Below, in pieces: positions 53,098 through 62,597 of a stretch of DNA of 64,000 nucleotides. Made by a program: the position numbers and the translations under genes. The DNA comes from Paranoxybacillus sp035645275 (GTDB lineage Bacteria; Bacillota; Bacilli; Bacillales; Anoxybacillaceae), in assembly GCA_035645275.1 (NCBI GenBank), contig DASQMX010000005.1:1-64000 (forward strand), in the 5' to 3' direction. The notes under the pieces were generated by a model. It was not told where the DNA came from. It saw only the letters and a program-made list of their open reading frames with translations, and made no database searches. How positions within the stretch are numbered: the stretch's first letter is position 1; every line of letters starts with the position of its first letter.

Positions 53098-54381
53098 TTA
53101 TTTTACGTCAACATTGCAACTGACGAGTGCACCGATGGCGGCTTGCCGTTCGTTCCACGTCATCGGCGGCTGTTCACTCGGAATTTCGACCATGTCGATG
53201 GCACCGTCAACTGGACAGACGATCGAACATAAATTACAGCCTACGCAATCATCTTCGCGTACTTTTAAATACTCTTTGCCATTTTCATCCGTTAAGCGGT
53301 CAATGCACTGATGGGAGGCATCTTCACAGGCGATATAACACTTGTTACAGTTAATACAAACGTCCGTGTTAATGCGGGCTGCCACTTTATAATTAAGATC
53401 GAGATTGCCCCAATCTGAGTATTTATGAACGGATTTTCCGACAAGATCCATGACAGACACAATGCCTTTTTCATCGAGATAATGGTTAAGACCTTCAATC
53501 ATATCCTCAATGATCCGGAAGCCATGATGCATCACCGCTGTACACACTTGAACGCCGGTTGCTCCCATCAGCATAAATTCAACCGCTTCCCGCCAGCTTG
53601 ATACACCGCCCATGCCGGAGATCGGTACATTAATCCGCGGATGGCGCGCGCATTCTGCGACCATGTTCAACGCAATCGGTTTGACAGCCGGACCACAGTA
53701 GCCTCCATGTGCTCCTTTACCAGCGACGTGCGGAATGGTGTTCCACGTATCTAAATCAACCCCCGCCAAACTATTGATTGTATTAATCATACTGATGGCA
53801 TCGGCTCCGCCTTGCACAGCGGCTTCGGCTGTCGCGGTGATATCCGTAATATTCGGTGTCAGCTTGACGATGACCGGAGTTTGTGCCACTTCTTTTACCC
53901 AATACGTTTGCTTTTCAACAAGTTCAGGCACTTGCCCTGAAGCGGAGCCCATTCCGCGTTCTGCCATCCCGTGAGGACAGCCAAAATTCAATTCAAGTCC
54001 GTCTACACCGACGTCCTCTACCCGTTTTACAATTTCGTGCCATTTTTCCCTTTTTGGTTCGACCATAAGCGATGCCACTAATGCTCGGTCCGGAAAGCGC
54101 TTTTTCGTTTCATAGATTTCTTTTAAATTGACTTCAAGCGGGCGGTCGGTAATTAACTCAATATTGTTAAAGCCGGCGACACGCTGTCCGTTGAAGCTCA
54201 CTGCAGCGAAACGGGACGACACGTTTAAAATCGGTTCGCCGAGCGTTTTCCAAACCGCGCCTCCCCAGCCAGCCTCAAACGCTCTTTGTACTTGATAACC
54301 GGAATTTGTCGGCGGTGCCGAAGCCAACCAGAACGGATTAGGAGACTTTATACCTGCTAAATTAATGCTTAAATCTGCCAT
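53098..54381 (-). CDS. preA: Dihydropyrimidine dehydrogenase catalytic subunit
   Basis: A 427-residue protein with an FMN-binding dihydroorotate dehydrogenase-like barrel (residues 1-310: SINLAGIKSPNPFWLASAPP, NFGCPHGMAERGMGSASGQ, PVIVKLTPNITD) and a C-terminal two-cluster ferredoxin (INCNKCYIACEDASHQC and VGCNLCSIVCPVDGAI). It reduces uracil or thymine with electrons from the partner PreT. AGAGGAGG precedes the ATG. A TnpB relic follows 210 bases after its stop. Confidence 0.93.
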   Translation of the reverse strand: MADLSINLAGIKSPNPFWLASAPPTNSGYQVQRAFEAGWGGAVWKTLGEPILNVSSRFAAVSFNGQRVAGFNNIELITDRPLEVNLKEIYETKKRFPDRALVASLMVEPKREKWHEIVKRVEDVGVDGLELNFGCPHGMAERGMGSASGQVPELVEKQTYWVKEVAQTPVIVKLTPNITDITATAEAAVQGGADAISMINTINSLAGVDLDTWNTIPHVAGKGAHGGYCGPAVKPIALNMVAECARHPRINVPISGMGGVSSWREAVEFMLMGATGVQVCTAVMHHGFRIIEDMIEGLNHYLDEKGIVSVMDLVGKSVHKYSDWGNLDLNYKVAARINTDVCINCNKCYIACEDASHQCIDRLTDENGKEYLKVREDDCVGCNLCSIVCPVDGAIDMVEIPSEQPPMTWNERQAAIGALVSCNVDVK

Positions 54382-54413
54382 TTTCTAGCCCTCCTCTTTT
54401 AAAAGTTGTTATA

Positions 54414-55769
54414 TCACGCCGTTTCACTCACTGCTTGGGTTAAATATTGATGTATCGCATAGGCTGATTCTTTTCCTTGTTTTGCCGCTGTGACAACCAT
54501 CGCTTCGCCTTGTCCTTTGCCAAAAATGACATCACCGCAAGCAAAAACTTTTTTGTTGGATGTTTGATAGTTTTTCGGATCCACTTTCACCACGCCGCCG
54601 TTATGTTCTAAGCCGAATTCCTCAATGAGATTAAGGTGACGTGTCTGGCCGATTGCTTTAATAACCACATCTACTGGCATGATAAATTCTGATCCTTCAA
54701 TTGGAATTGGACGGCGGCGTCCGTCTTGGTCTGGTTCACCTAACTTCATGCGGATGCATTCAATATGGGTAACCTTGCCGTTTTCATCGCCGATAATCCG
54801 CTTCGGAGCGGTTAACCAACGAAACTCGACACCGTCTTGTTTAGCAAATTCGTATTCAAAATCATAAGCGGTCATTTCTTCCTTTGTCCGGCGGTATAAA
54901 ATTTTCACATTTTCCGCCCCTAATCGTACCGAACAGGTCGCACCATCAATCGCGGTGTTTCCAGCACCAATCACGACGACTTTTTTGCCTACCAGCTTAT
55001 CGGTCAATTGCTTTGTTTTCGTTTCTTTAATGAATTCAATCGCATCGTATACGCCGTCCAAGTCTTCTCCTTCGATGCCCAGCATCGGTACTTTGCCCAT
55101 TCCAACAGCCAAAACAACTGCATCGTAGCTATCTAAAAGTTCCTTAGCGAGAACGTCTTTTCCCACTCTTGTATTTGTGCGGATTTCTACCCCTAAACTT
55201 TTGACTTGATTCACTTCCCAAAACGATATGTTTTGCGGCAACCGGAAAGAAACGATGCCGTACGTATTAAGTCCGCCGGCTTCTTTTTCTGCTTCAAAAA
55301 TCGTGACCTTGTATCCCATACGCGCCAATTCTCTGGCTGCAGACAATCCTGCAGGGCCGCTGCCAACGACAGCTACTGTTTTACCGTTTTGCTTTCCAGA
55401 CTGGAACAACACTGCTTCATTTCGAATCGCCCAGTCTGTTGCATAACGTTGCAGATTTCCAATCATGATTGGTTTCGTTGAATGATTGAGCACACAGGCT
55501 CCTTCGCACAATTCTTCCGTCGGACATACTCTTGCACAGCTCGCTCCAACAGGGTTCGACAACATAATCGTTTTTGCCGAGCCTTTTAGGTTTCCTGATG
55601 CAATTTTTTTAATGAAAGCCGGAATGTCAATCCCGGTAGGGCACGCTTTAATACAAGGCGCATCGTAACAATACAGACATCGATTGGCTTCTTCAATGGC
55701 TTCCCGATCGGTCAACCCAGGTTCTACTTCTTGAAAGTTTTTTTCTAAATCGAATAACGATATATTCAT
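54414..55769 (-). CDS. preT: Dihydropyrimidine dehydrogenase NAD(P)H-oxidising subunit
   Basis: A 451-residue GltD/PreT-type flavoprotein. The N-terminal iron-sulfur domain has CLYCYDAPCIKACP and CARVCPTEELCEGAC; FAD binds at VAVVGSGPAGLSAARELA and NAD(P) at VVVIGAGNTAIDGA. It passes electrons from NAD(P)H to PreA. ATG 55769 follows GGAGG with a 9-base spacer; the stop lies 32 bases before preA. Confidence 0.92.
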   Translation of the reverse strand: MNISLFDLEKNFQEVEPGLTDREAIEEANRCLYCYDAPCIKACPTGIDIPAFIKKIASGNLKGSAKTIMLSNPVGASCARVCPTEELCEGACVLNHSTKPIMIGNLQRYATDWAIRNEAVLFQSGKQNGKTVAVVGSGPAGLSAARELARMGYKVTIFEAEKEAGGLNTYGIVSFRLPQNISFWEVNQVKSLGVEIRTNTRVGKDVLAKELLDSYDAVVLAVGMGKVPMLGIEGEDLDGVYDAIEFIKETKTKQLTDKLVGKKVVVIGAGNTAIDGATCSVRLGAENVKILYRRTKEEMTAYDFEYEFAKQDGVEFRWLTAPKRIIGDENGKVTHIECIRMKLGEPDQDGRRRPIPIEGSEFIMPVDVVIKAIGQTRHLNLIEEFGLEHNGGVVKVDPKNYQTSNKKVFACGDVIFGKGQGEAMVVTAAKQGKESAYAIHQYLTQAVSETA

Positions 55770-55796
55770 AGCAAACAACCTCCTTTTTCATTTTTA

Positions 55797-55834
55797 AAAA
55801 AGGGAATAGAGTTGGAACCCTAATCCCTTTTTTA
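55797..55834 (-). terminator. Hairpin between pydC and preT
   Basis: AAAAAAGGGATTAGGG...CCCTTTTTT, an A/T-flanked stem on the minus strand. It could end or reduce read-through from the beta-ureidopropionase gene into preT. Confidence 0.5.
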
Positions 55835-55843
55835 GATGATGCT

Positions 55844-56734
55844 TTATGGCAGGAGCGCCGTCATTTCATTGTAAGTTTCAGGGCGGCGGTCTCTATAAAA
55901 CTGCCAAGTGTCGCGAACTTCGCGAATCAGTTTTTTGTTCATTTCGCCGATGACAACTTCATCTTTGTCACGGCTTCCCTTCGCAACAAAATTACCTCTT
56001 GGGTCTACTAAATAAGATTGACCATAAAACTCTCCCATGTTCCAAGGCGCTTCATATCCGACCCTGTTGATCGCACCGACATAATATCCGTTTGCGACGG
56101 CATGAGCAGGTTGTTCGAGTTTCCATAAGTATTCTGATAGACCGGCTACTGTTGCCGATGGGTTAAAAATGATTTCGGCCCCTTTTAATCCGAGAATTCT
56201 CGCACCCTCCGGGAAGTGGCGGTCATAGCATATGTAGACCCCTATTTTGGCGAATGCTGTATCAAATACCGGATATCCTAAATTTCCTGGTTTGAAATAA
56301 AATTTTTCCCAGAAGCCATATCCGTCGTTACCGACACTAACATGCGGAATATGCTGTTTCCGGTATTTGCCCAAGTACGTGCCATCGGCATCGATCACAG
56401 CCGCTGTATTGTAATAAGTGGCAATTCCTTCTCTTTCATAGATTGGCAGTACAATGACAACCCCTAATTCTTTCGCTAAATCTTGAAATCTTTTTGTTGT
56501 CGGTCCGTTCGGAATTTCTTCCGCGGCATCATACCATTTTGTATTTTGTTCTGCGCAAAAATAGGGGCCATAAAAAATTTCTTGCAAACAAATGATTTGC
56601 GCTCCCCGGTCTTTCGCCTCCTTGACCAGCTTTATATGTTTTTCAATCGCCTTTTCTTTGTGCACTTCCACTGGTTCATCCCCATGAACATCATGCGATG
56701 CTTGGATAAGACCAATTTTTACTTGATCTGCCAT
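55844..56734 (-). CDS. Beta-ureidopropionase (N-carbamoyl-beta-alanine amidohydrolase)
   Basis: A 296-residue nitrilase-superfamily enzyme. The Glu-Lys-Cys triad is in ICLQEIFYGPYFCAEQ, KYRKQHIPHV and YICYDRHFPEGAR. The wording GLIQASHDVHGDEPVEVHKE and length match bacterial PydC. It releases beta-alanine, CO2 and ammonia. GGGGGATTAAAGA precedes the ATG. As the first gene of the minus-strand run it is preceded by a cre site. Confidence 0.9.
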   Translation of the reverse strand: MADQVKIGLIQASHDVHGDEPVEVHKEKAIEKHIKLVKEAKDRGAQIICLQEIFYGPYFCAEQNTKWYDAAEEIPNGPTTKRFQDLAKELGVVIVLPIYEREGIATYYNTAAVIDADGTYLGKYRKQHIPHVSVGNDGYGFWEKFYFKPGNLGYPVFDTAFAKIGVYICYDRHFPEGARILGLKGAEIIFNPSATVAGLSEYLWKLEQPAHAVANGYYVGAINRVGYEAPWNMGEFYGQSYLVDPRGNFVAKGSRDKDEVVIGEMNKKLIREVRDTWQFYRDRRPETYNEMTALLP

Positions 56735-56801
56735 TCTTTAATCCCCCTAATTTTTTTATTTTGAGACTTGGTCATTTATCTTGCTCTATAAACTTATGAA
56801 A

Positions 56802-56815
56802 AGTAAGCGCTTTCA
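56802..56815 (-). promoter_or_regulatory. Catabolite-responsive element (cre)
   Basis: TGAAAGCGCTTACT on the minus strand matches 13 of 14 positions of the CcpA consensus TGWNANCGNTNWCA. It lies about 70 bases before the beta-ureidopropionase start and about 105 bases downstream of a TATAAT (56919-56924), in a position that would act as a roadblock. The remaining 56816-57091 stretch is AT-rich and holds no gene. Confidence 0.6.
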
Positions 56816-57098
56816 ATCACTTTGAGATACTAGAAAAATAAACACCTCTCTTTTGTTTATTAATTAAGACAAAAATCATAATTTTAAGAATATTTTACTT
56901 AGGAGAGATAAGCTTTTCATTATACAATTTGTTAAATAAATAAACGTAATTGTTTTTCATTATGTAAAAGTTTTGCCATTCTATGATATGTTAAGAAAAG
57001 CAAATGCCTTTGATAACGTTACGAGAGCTTAGAATATCATTCCATCGTTAATATTTTCTTAAACGCTCTCCTATAGCAAACACAGAGGCTGTTAAACA

Positions 57099-57131
57099 CG
57101 AGTGCCGAAGCTTTAAAAAGCTTCAGCACTA
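57099..57131 (-). terminator. Hairpin, probable terminator of lctP
   Basis: AGTGCTGAAGCTTT...AAAGCTTCGGCACT, a long perfect stem with one bulge, 20 bases past the permease stop. The T run is weak. Confidence 0.55.
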
Positions 57132-57150
57132 GAGTCTTTTAGACGCTTCT

Positions 57151-58881
57151 TTATAAGGTGTATGCCGGGATCATCCACGGGAACACGTATGCTTGCAACA
57201 TAACCAATACTCCCATTAAAGCGGCTAAGACAATACTATGGAAAAAGACCGCTCGGAATATTGGCCCTACGGCATTAGCACCTTCATTGCGATTCTCATA
57301 ACATGCAGCTGTTGCTACGACGATACTTTGAGCATCAATCATTTTTCCCATGACTCCCCCAGTTGAGTTAGATGCGGCAATAAGTACAGGATCTAGTCCC
57401 AGCTGATCTGCTGTAATTCTCTGCATACTCCCGAAGAGAGCGTTGGAAGAAGTGTCGCTCCCCGTTAGAAAGACCCCCAGCCAACCTAGCATTGCTGCGA
57501 AGAACGGATACAATACGCCAGTTTTAGTAAAAGCAAGACCAAGAATGGCATCTAAACCGGAATAACGCGTTGTAAATCCTAAGCCCAAAACCAAAGCAAT
57601 CGTAATTAATGGTGTCTTCATTCTTTGTGCCGTTCGAATAATAGCGAGTTTCCATTGTTCTCTGTTCATTCTAAGGAACAAGCCGCTTAGCAGTGCAGCC
57701 AGGAACACTCCTGTACCTGCTGCTGAGAGCCAATTAAAAGAATATATAGCTGCTTCCGGTATTGATTCCGTTGCAAGAGGCGGACTTCGGAAAACAAGCT
57801 GGTCTAAAAAAGGAACAGGAATGTTATACAGTGACTTAATACCGAACACATTTATGGAGTTCAGGAAGTTCTTCCATTGTGGCAGCCCCCACATGAACAC
57901 AAAGAGTGTAAGAATGGCCCAAGGAGCCCAAGCCTTGGCTACTTCTCCAGAGCTATATTTAGTTTCCTTTTTCTCAAGTGACTTCATTGCCTCCTCTTCT
58001 CCAGGCAGATAAAATTTATTCTTAGGCTGCCATATTTTGAGGAGTAATACTAAAGCAAGAATAGAAATGATACCACCTAAAATATCAACAAGCATGGGGC
58101 CAACATAGTTGGAAACCACAAACTGAGTGGCCGCGAAAGAGACACCGGAGACCAAGATTGCGGGCCAAATCTCGATGACTTGTTTCCATTTTCCCTTATG
58201 CATGAACACCATGGTTGCAACAAGCCAAAAAGGTATGATGATGGAGAAAAAAGGAAGCTGGCGCCCTGCCATTGCAGACAAAGCCATTTCTGGAAGTCCA
58301 GTGACTTTTGCCAATGTAATAATTGGGGTCCCTACAGCTCCATAAGCTACTGGAGCCGTGTTCGCAATCAAACAGAGTACAGCTGCCGCCATAGGTCGAA
58401 ATCCAAGCCCGACCATCAGTGCTCCAGCTATAGCCACTGGAGTACCAAAGCCCGCAGCACCTTCGATAAAAGCGCCAAAAGAAAAAGCGATGAGGAGTGT
58501 TTGGATGCGTCGGTCAGAAGATAAATGAACAACGGATGACTTTACAATGTCAAATTGGCCCGTAACCAATGTAATCGTATACAAAAACATGGCCGCAACA
58601 ACAATCCAGCCAATAGGCATCATGCCGAACAAAGAACCGTAACCAAATGCAGCTAAGGTAGATGAAACGGGCATCCCTACTAGCAATATCGCCGTAAGTA
58701 TAGTGACCACTCCGGCAATAAGCGCAGCCTTAGGCGCAGAAATTCCGTAATGGGTCCTTCCCATCTTATCTTTATGAGGATGAAAAGCTAGCAAATACAA
58801 CAATGTCAAAATTGGAATGGCAGCCAACACCGTGGAAAAAAACGCATTCCCCATCGGGTCATACACTTGATGAAACTCCAT
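57151..58881 (-). CDS. lctP: L-lactate permease
   Basis: A 576-residue LctP-family transporter with 12 to 14 membrane segments. Typical motifs are AFSFGAFIEGAAGFGTPVAIAG, IANTAPVAYGAVGTPIITLA and GSDTSSNALFGSMQ, with NSTGGVMGKMIDAQSIVVA. It imports lactate or glycolate with protons. AAAGGAGTGG precedes ATG 58881. The upstream 58882-59080 region has no recognised operator. Confidence 0.93.
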   Translation of the reverse strand: MEFHQVYDPMGNAFFSTVLAAIPILTLLYLLAFHPHKDKMGRTHYGISAPKAALIAGVVTILTAILLVGMPVSSTLAAFGYGSLFGMMPIGWIVVAAMFLYTITLVTGQFDIVKSSVVHLSSDRRIQTLLIAFSFGAFIEGAAGFGTPVAIAGALMVGLGFRPMAAAVLCLIANTAPVAYGAVGTPIITLAKVTGLPEMALSAMAGRQLPFFSIIIPFWLVATMVFMHKGKWKQVIEIWPAILVSGVSFAATQFVVSNYVGPMLVDILGGIISILALVLLLKIWQPKNKFYLPGEEEAMKSLEKKETKYSSGEVAKAWAPWAILTLFVFMWGLPQWKNFLNSINVFGIKSLYNIPVPFLDQLVFRSPPLATESIPEAAIYSFNWLSAAGTGVFLAALLSGLFLRMNREQWKLAIIRTAQRMKTPLITIALVLGLGFTTRYSGLDAILGLAFTKTGVLYPFFAAMLGWLGVFLTGSDTSSNALFGSMQRITADQLGLDPVLIAASNSTGGVMGKMIDAQSIVVATAACYENRNEGANAVGPIFRAVFFHSIVLAALMGVLVMLQAYVFPWMIPAYTL

Positions 58882-59080
58882 ATAACCACTCCTTTAAAAC
58901 GGTTTTATACGAAGTATATGGGGAAAAATATTAGGTTAGCACAATAAAATCTAATATTTTGAATACTATGTAGTAACCATTTATTTTAGCGAAAACTATG
59001 ATATTCAGTTATGTAATATAACAGATTAACATAGAAATTTTGTTTTAGTACTGAAATTCTCAATAGGAATATAAACACAG

Positions 59081-59110
59081 AAAAAAGATCTTGAATTGAA
59101 TCAAGATCTT
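59081..59110 (-). terminator. Terminator of the gabT/aldehyde dehydrogenase operon
   Basis: AAGATCTTGA-TTCAAT-TCAAGATCTT followed by TTTT on the minus strand, about 280 bases past the dehydrogenase stop. Confidence 0.62.
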
Positions 59111-59130
59111 AGTAACTTATTTGGAGATAG

Positions 59131-59190
59131 GAACCTCTCCCACCTACACGTTGTTTAGAGACGGGAGACTTCTCGGTGAATATGTTAAAC
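59131..59190. repeat. Solo IS200/IS605-like terminal hairpin, copy 3
   Basis: GAACCTCTCCCACC...GACGGGAGACTTCTCGGTGAATATGTTAAAC is nearly the same as the units at 3051 and 4949. The stem has one mismatch. No transposase gene is adjacent. Confidence 0.5.
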
Positions 59191-59389
59191 ATTTATTTAT
59201 GATACGGTTCAGCGTAGCAGAGATAATAGTGTCTCATCACACTAATCGTTATGAAGCTTGAAGAACTTTGTGTATTCTCCTTAAACTACTATTCGTCACG
59301 TATGAGTTCGTTTTTCTGAAAAAGACTTTTTACATAATAAAGGAAAAGGCCGCATTTCAGCGACCTTTTGGAGAACAGCCTCCCCCTTC

Positions 59390-60817
59390 TTATTTATTTC
59401 GATTGAAAATAACAAGCTTTAATTCTGTCATTTCTTCGATTGCGTATCGTAACCCTTCCCGGCCTGTTCCGCTTTCTTTCACACCACCATAAGGCATGTG
59501 ATCGACCCTGAATGTCGGAATGTCATTGATGAGTACTCCACCGACTTGGAGTTTTTCGACAGCCTCCCAGGCAACGTGAATATTGTTTGTATACACCCCT
59601 GCCTGTAATCCGTATCGAGAATCATTCACCAATGCTATCGCTTCATCCATTGATGTGACTTTGTTAATTAAGACAATCGGAGCAAATACTTCTTGACAAG
59701 ATACTTTCATATCAGGCCGAGCATCAAGGATAACCGTTGGCAGTAATATATTTCCGCTTCTTTCACCACCTACGGCAACCGTTGCTCCTCCTTGCTTTGC
59801 TTCTTCAATCCAGTTTAAAGACCGCTCAACGTCATGATGAGTAATAAGAGCAGATACATCCGTTTTCGGATCGAGCGGGTCGCCAACGTTTAATTGTTTA
59901 GTGGCAGCGATAAACTTTTGTACAAACTCCTCGTAACGTTTTTCATGCACATAAATCCGTTGCAGCGAAATGCAAACTTGGCCTTGGAAGGAAAAAGCAC
60001 CAAATACACAGCGCGGAATAATAGAATCAATGTCTACATCTTCATCGACAATGACAGCGGAATTGGAGCCAAGTTCAAGGGTTACTTTCTTTAATCCGGC
60101 TTTATTGCGGATACCGATTCCCACAGCCGGGCTTCCTGTAAACGTAATCATGCTGATTCGATCATCGGTAACAAGTTTATCCCCGACCGTTTTTCCGCTT
60201 CCTGTTACTACGTTTAATGCTCCTTTTGGAAGACCTGCTTGTTCAAAAAGCTCCGCAATAAAATACGCGGATAGCGGCGTTTGGCTCGCCGGTTTGAGTA
60301 CGATCGTATTTCCAGCCGCGATGGCCGGTCCAAGCTTATGAGCAACAAGATTCATAGGGAAGTTGAATGGAGTAATCGCCCCAATGACGCCAATTGGTTC
60401 TCTCACTGTAAAAGCTACCCGGTTCTCCCCACCCGGTGCAGCATCCAATGGAATCGTTTCGCCGTGAATGCGTTTTGCTTCTTCAGCGGCAAACTTATAC
60501 GTCTGAATCGTACGCCCTACTTCCGCTTTGGCTGTTGTAATCGGCTTTGCTGCTTCAAGAGCTATCATCCGCGCTGCTTCGTCCGCTCTTTCTTGCAGAA
60601 GTCCTGCCACTTTTTCTAAAATGGCTGCGCGTTGATGTGCCGGCATTTTCGCCATGATTTTTCTAGTCTGATAAGCCGCTTCAATGGCCTGATCTACTTC
60701 CGATTCCGTCGCTACCGGAATTTCCGCAAGCGGTTCGCCAGAATAAGGCGATGTTAACGTAGTATACGAAGTCGCTTCCACCCATTCTCCATTGATATAC
60801 AGTTTCTTTTTTTCCAT
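59390..60817 (-). CDS. NAD(P)-dependent aldehyde dehydrogenase (semialdehyde type)
   Basis: A 475-residue aldehyde dehydrogenase. Cofactor and active site motifs are VGVIGAITPFNFPMNLVAHK-like, TFTGSPAVGIGI, VTLELGSNSAVIV (Glu) and FSFQGQVCISLQR (catalytic Cys). It lies 108 bases after gabT in the same direction, so it probably oxidises succinate semialdehyde, though it resembles other short-semialdehyde enzymes as well. AAAGGGG precedes ATG. Confidence 0.87.
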   Translation of the reverse strand: MEKKKLYINGEWVEATSYTTLTSPYSGEPLAEIPVATESEVDQAIEAAYQTRKIMAKMPAHQRAAILEKVAGLLQERADEAARMIALEAAKPITTAKAEVGRTIQTYKFAAEEAKRIHGETIPLDAAPGGENRVAFTVREPIGVIGAITPFNFPMNLVAHKLGPAIAAGNTIVLKPASQTPLSAYFIAELFEQAGLPKGALNVVTGSGKTVGDKLVTDDRISMITFTGSPAVGIGIRNKAGLKKVTLELGSNSAVIVDEDVDIDSIIPRCVFGAFSFQGQVCISLQRIYVHEKRYEEFVQKFIAATKQLNVGDPLDPKTDVSALITHHDVERSLNWIEEAKQGGATVAVGGERSGNILLPTVILDARPDMKVSCQEVFAPIVLINKVTSMDEAIALVNDSRYGLQAGVYTNNIHVAWEAVEKLQVGGVLINDIPTFRVDHMPYGGVKESGTGREGLRYAIEEMTELKLVIFNRNK

Positions 60818-60925
60818 CGTTTTTCCCCTTTAGCTTAAAAATTTTTCAATTTAATTATATTATCTTGAAGCGGAAATATCAGTAAGATAAACAACAAATC
60901 TGTCTACTCTCTTCATATTCACTCA

Positions 60926-62284
60926 TCATTTGGAATTAATCAGCTCTGTCACGACCTCTGTGATAACATCTAACGCTTCATTGAGTTGTTCATCGGTAAT
61001 GACAAGTGGGGATAATAACCGAATGACATTCCCATAAATCCCTGCACTCATGATAATCACACCGCGCTGATGACATTCTTTTAAGATGTTCGCTGTCAAT
61101 TCGCGATCCGGTTCTTTTGTAGTAGGGTCCTTTACAAATTCAATCGCAACCATTGCCCCAAGGCCTCTTACATCACCAATGACTGAATAGTTTTTCTGTA
61201 ACTCTTTGAATCGGTTCATAACGGTCTGTCCTATTATGTTCGCTCTCTCGATTAAATTTTCCTCTTGGAGCATCTTAATCACTTGTAATGCAGCTACACA
61301 TCCCAGTGGACTTCCGCCGTATGTTCCACCAATTTCTCCCGAATTAGGCGCCTCCATGATTTCTGCTCTTCCTGTTACTGCGCTAATAGGTAACCCAGCA
61401 GCAATGGATTTGGACATTGTCATCAAATCAGGTACGACATCAAAATGCTCAACAGCAAACATTTTTCCAGTACGTCCAAATCCAGTTTGCACTTCATCGG
61501 CAATAAAGAGGATACCATATTTTTCACAAATTCTCTTAACACCTTGCACAAATGTCTTTGATGGAATAACAAATCCTCCCTCGCCTTGAACTGGTTCCAT
61601 AATAATCGCTGCTACTTCTTCCGCTGGAACTTCCGACAGGAAAAAGTCTTCAAGCCTTCTCAAAATCTCAAAATCTAAATCCTCGTTCGTCATTCCTTTT
61701 GGTTTTCTATAATAATATGGGTAAGCCATTTTATACGTATCCGGTGCAAAAGGGCCAAACCCTAGCTTATACGGTTTCACCTTGCTTGTAAGCGACATCG
61801 CGAGAAGGGTGCGACCGTGAAATCCCCTTTCAAAAGAAATAATCGCTCTTCTTCCTGTATATTTACGAGCAATTTTTACTGCGTTTTCTACTGCCTCTGC
61901 ACCACTATTTAAGAAAAACGTCTTTTTATTATGAGTTCCCGGTGTTATTTCATTTAACTTCTCAGCAAGTTCGACATAAGGCTCATACATCATCACATGA
62001 AAGCAAGGATGGATATATTTATCGATTTGTTCTTTTAACGCTTCAACTACCTTGGGTGGACAATGTCCTACATTTAAACTGCCAATCGCACCAGCAAGAT
62101 CGATAAATGTATTACCGTCGACATCTGTAAGGAGCGCCCCTTCTCCTTTCGCAGCAAATGTTGGTATTGTATTAAATGGTCCGCGTGGAACATTTCGTTC
62201 TTTTTTTGTCAGTAACTCCGTTGCTTTCGGTCCTGGAATACTTGTTTTTAAATTGATACAACTTCTTTTTATTTTCGTTTCCAT
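60926..62284 (-). CDS. gabT: 4-aminobutyrate aminotransferase
   Basis: A 452-residue class III aminotransferase of the GabT type. Key parts are TFFLNSGAEAVENAVKIARK, FERGFHGRTLLAMSLTSK, VQGEGGFVIP, FIADEVQTGFGRTGK and the PLP Lys in TMSKSIAAGLPIS. It would turn GABA and 2-oxoglutarate into succinate semialdehyde and glutamate. GGGGGGAAGTAT precedes ATG. A consensus sigma-54 promoter lies 37 bases upstream. Confidence 0.92.
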   Translation of the reverse strand: METKIKRSCINLKTSIPGPKATELLTKKERNVPRGPFNTIPTFAAKGEGALLTDVDGNTFIDLAGAIGSLNVGHCPPKVVEALKEQIDKYIHPCFHVMMYEPYVELAEKLNEITPGTHNKKTFFLNSGAEAVENAVKIARKYTGRRAIISFERGFHGRTLLAMSLTSKVKPYKLGFGPFAPDTYKMAYPYYYRKPKGMTNEDLDFEILRRLEDFFLSEVPAEEVAAIIMEPVQGEGGFVIPSKTFVQGVKRICEKYGILFIADEVQTGFGRTGKMFAVEHFDVVPDLMTMSKSIAAGLPISAVTGRAEIMEAPNSGEIGGTYGGSPLGCVAALQVIKMLQEENLIERANIIGQTVMNRFKELQKNYSVIGDVRGLGAMVAIEFVKDPTTKEPDRELTANILKECHQRGVIIMSAGIYGNVIRLLSPLVITDEQLNEALDVITEVVTELINSK

Positions 62285-62320
62285 ATACTTCCCCCCATTT
62301 TGTATTCATCTTTATATACA

Positions 62321-62336
62321 TGCAAAAAATGTGCCA
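62321..62336 (-). promoter_or_regulatory. Sigma-54 promoter of gabT
   Basis: TGGCAC-ATTTT-TTGCA on the minus strand matches the -24/-12 consensus TGGCAC-N5-TTGCA exactly. It implies SigL plus an enhancer-binding activator. No activator gene is in the window. Confidence 0.8.
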
Positions 62337-62342
62337 ATAAAT

Positions 62343-62366
62343 AAAAACCCCTCTCGAAAGGGGGTT
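62343..62366 (-). terminator. Hairpin upstream of the gabT promoter
   Basis: AACCCC...GGGGTT followed by TTTTAT on the minus strand. It would stop upstream transcription entering gabT. Confidence 0.45.
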
Positions 62367-62538
62367 ATGATACTTTTTATCCGGAAATTAGTCAATCGAG
62401 TATAGTTACGGAAGTTAAAAAATACAAAATCGATTCAAAAATAAATTAAAAATTCACTGTTGAATTAAATTGATGGTTATTCATTCATATTTGAATCAAT
62501 CTGACTTATTAACGTTTTATAAATGTCTAATTACATTT

Positions 62539-62555
62539 TGGCATAATTCTTGCTT
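62539..62555 (+). promoter_or_regulatory. Sigma-54 promoter of the ureohydrolase relic
   Basis: TGGCAT-AATTC-TTGCTT matches the -24/-12 consensus at all GG and GC core bases. It lies 43 bases before the relic's ATG. The space between it and the gabT promoter has AT-rich dyads (for example ATTCATATTTGAAT) that could be activator sites. Confidence 0.7.
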
Positions 62556-62597
62556 CTAAATATCAGTAGAAAAACTTTTATTAATTTAGGAGGTTAA

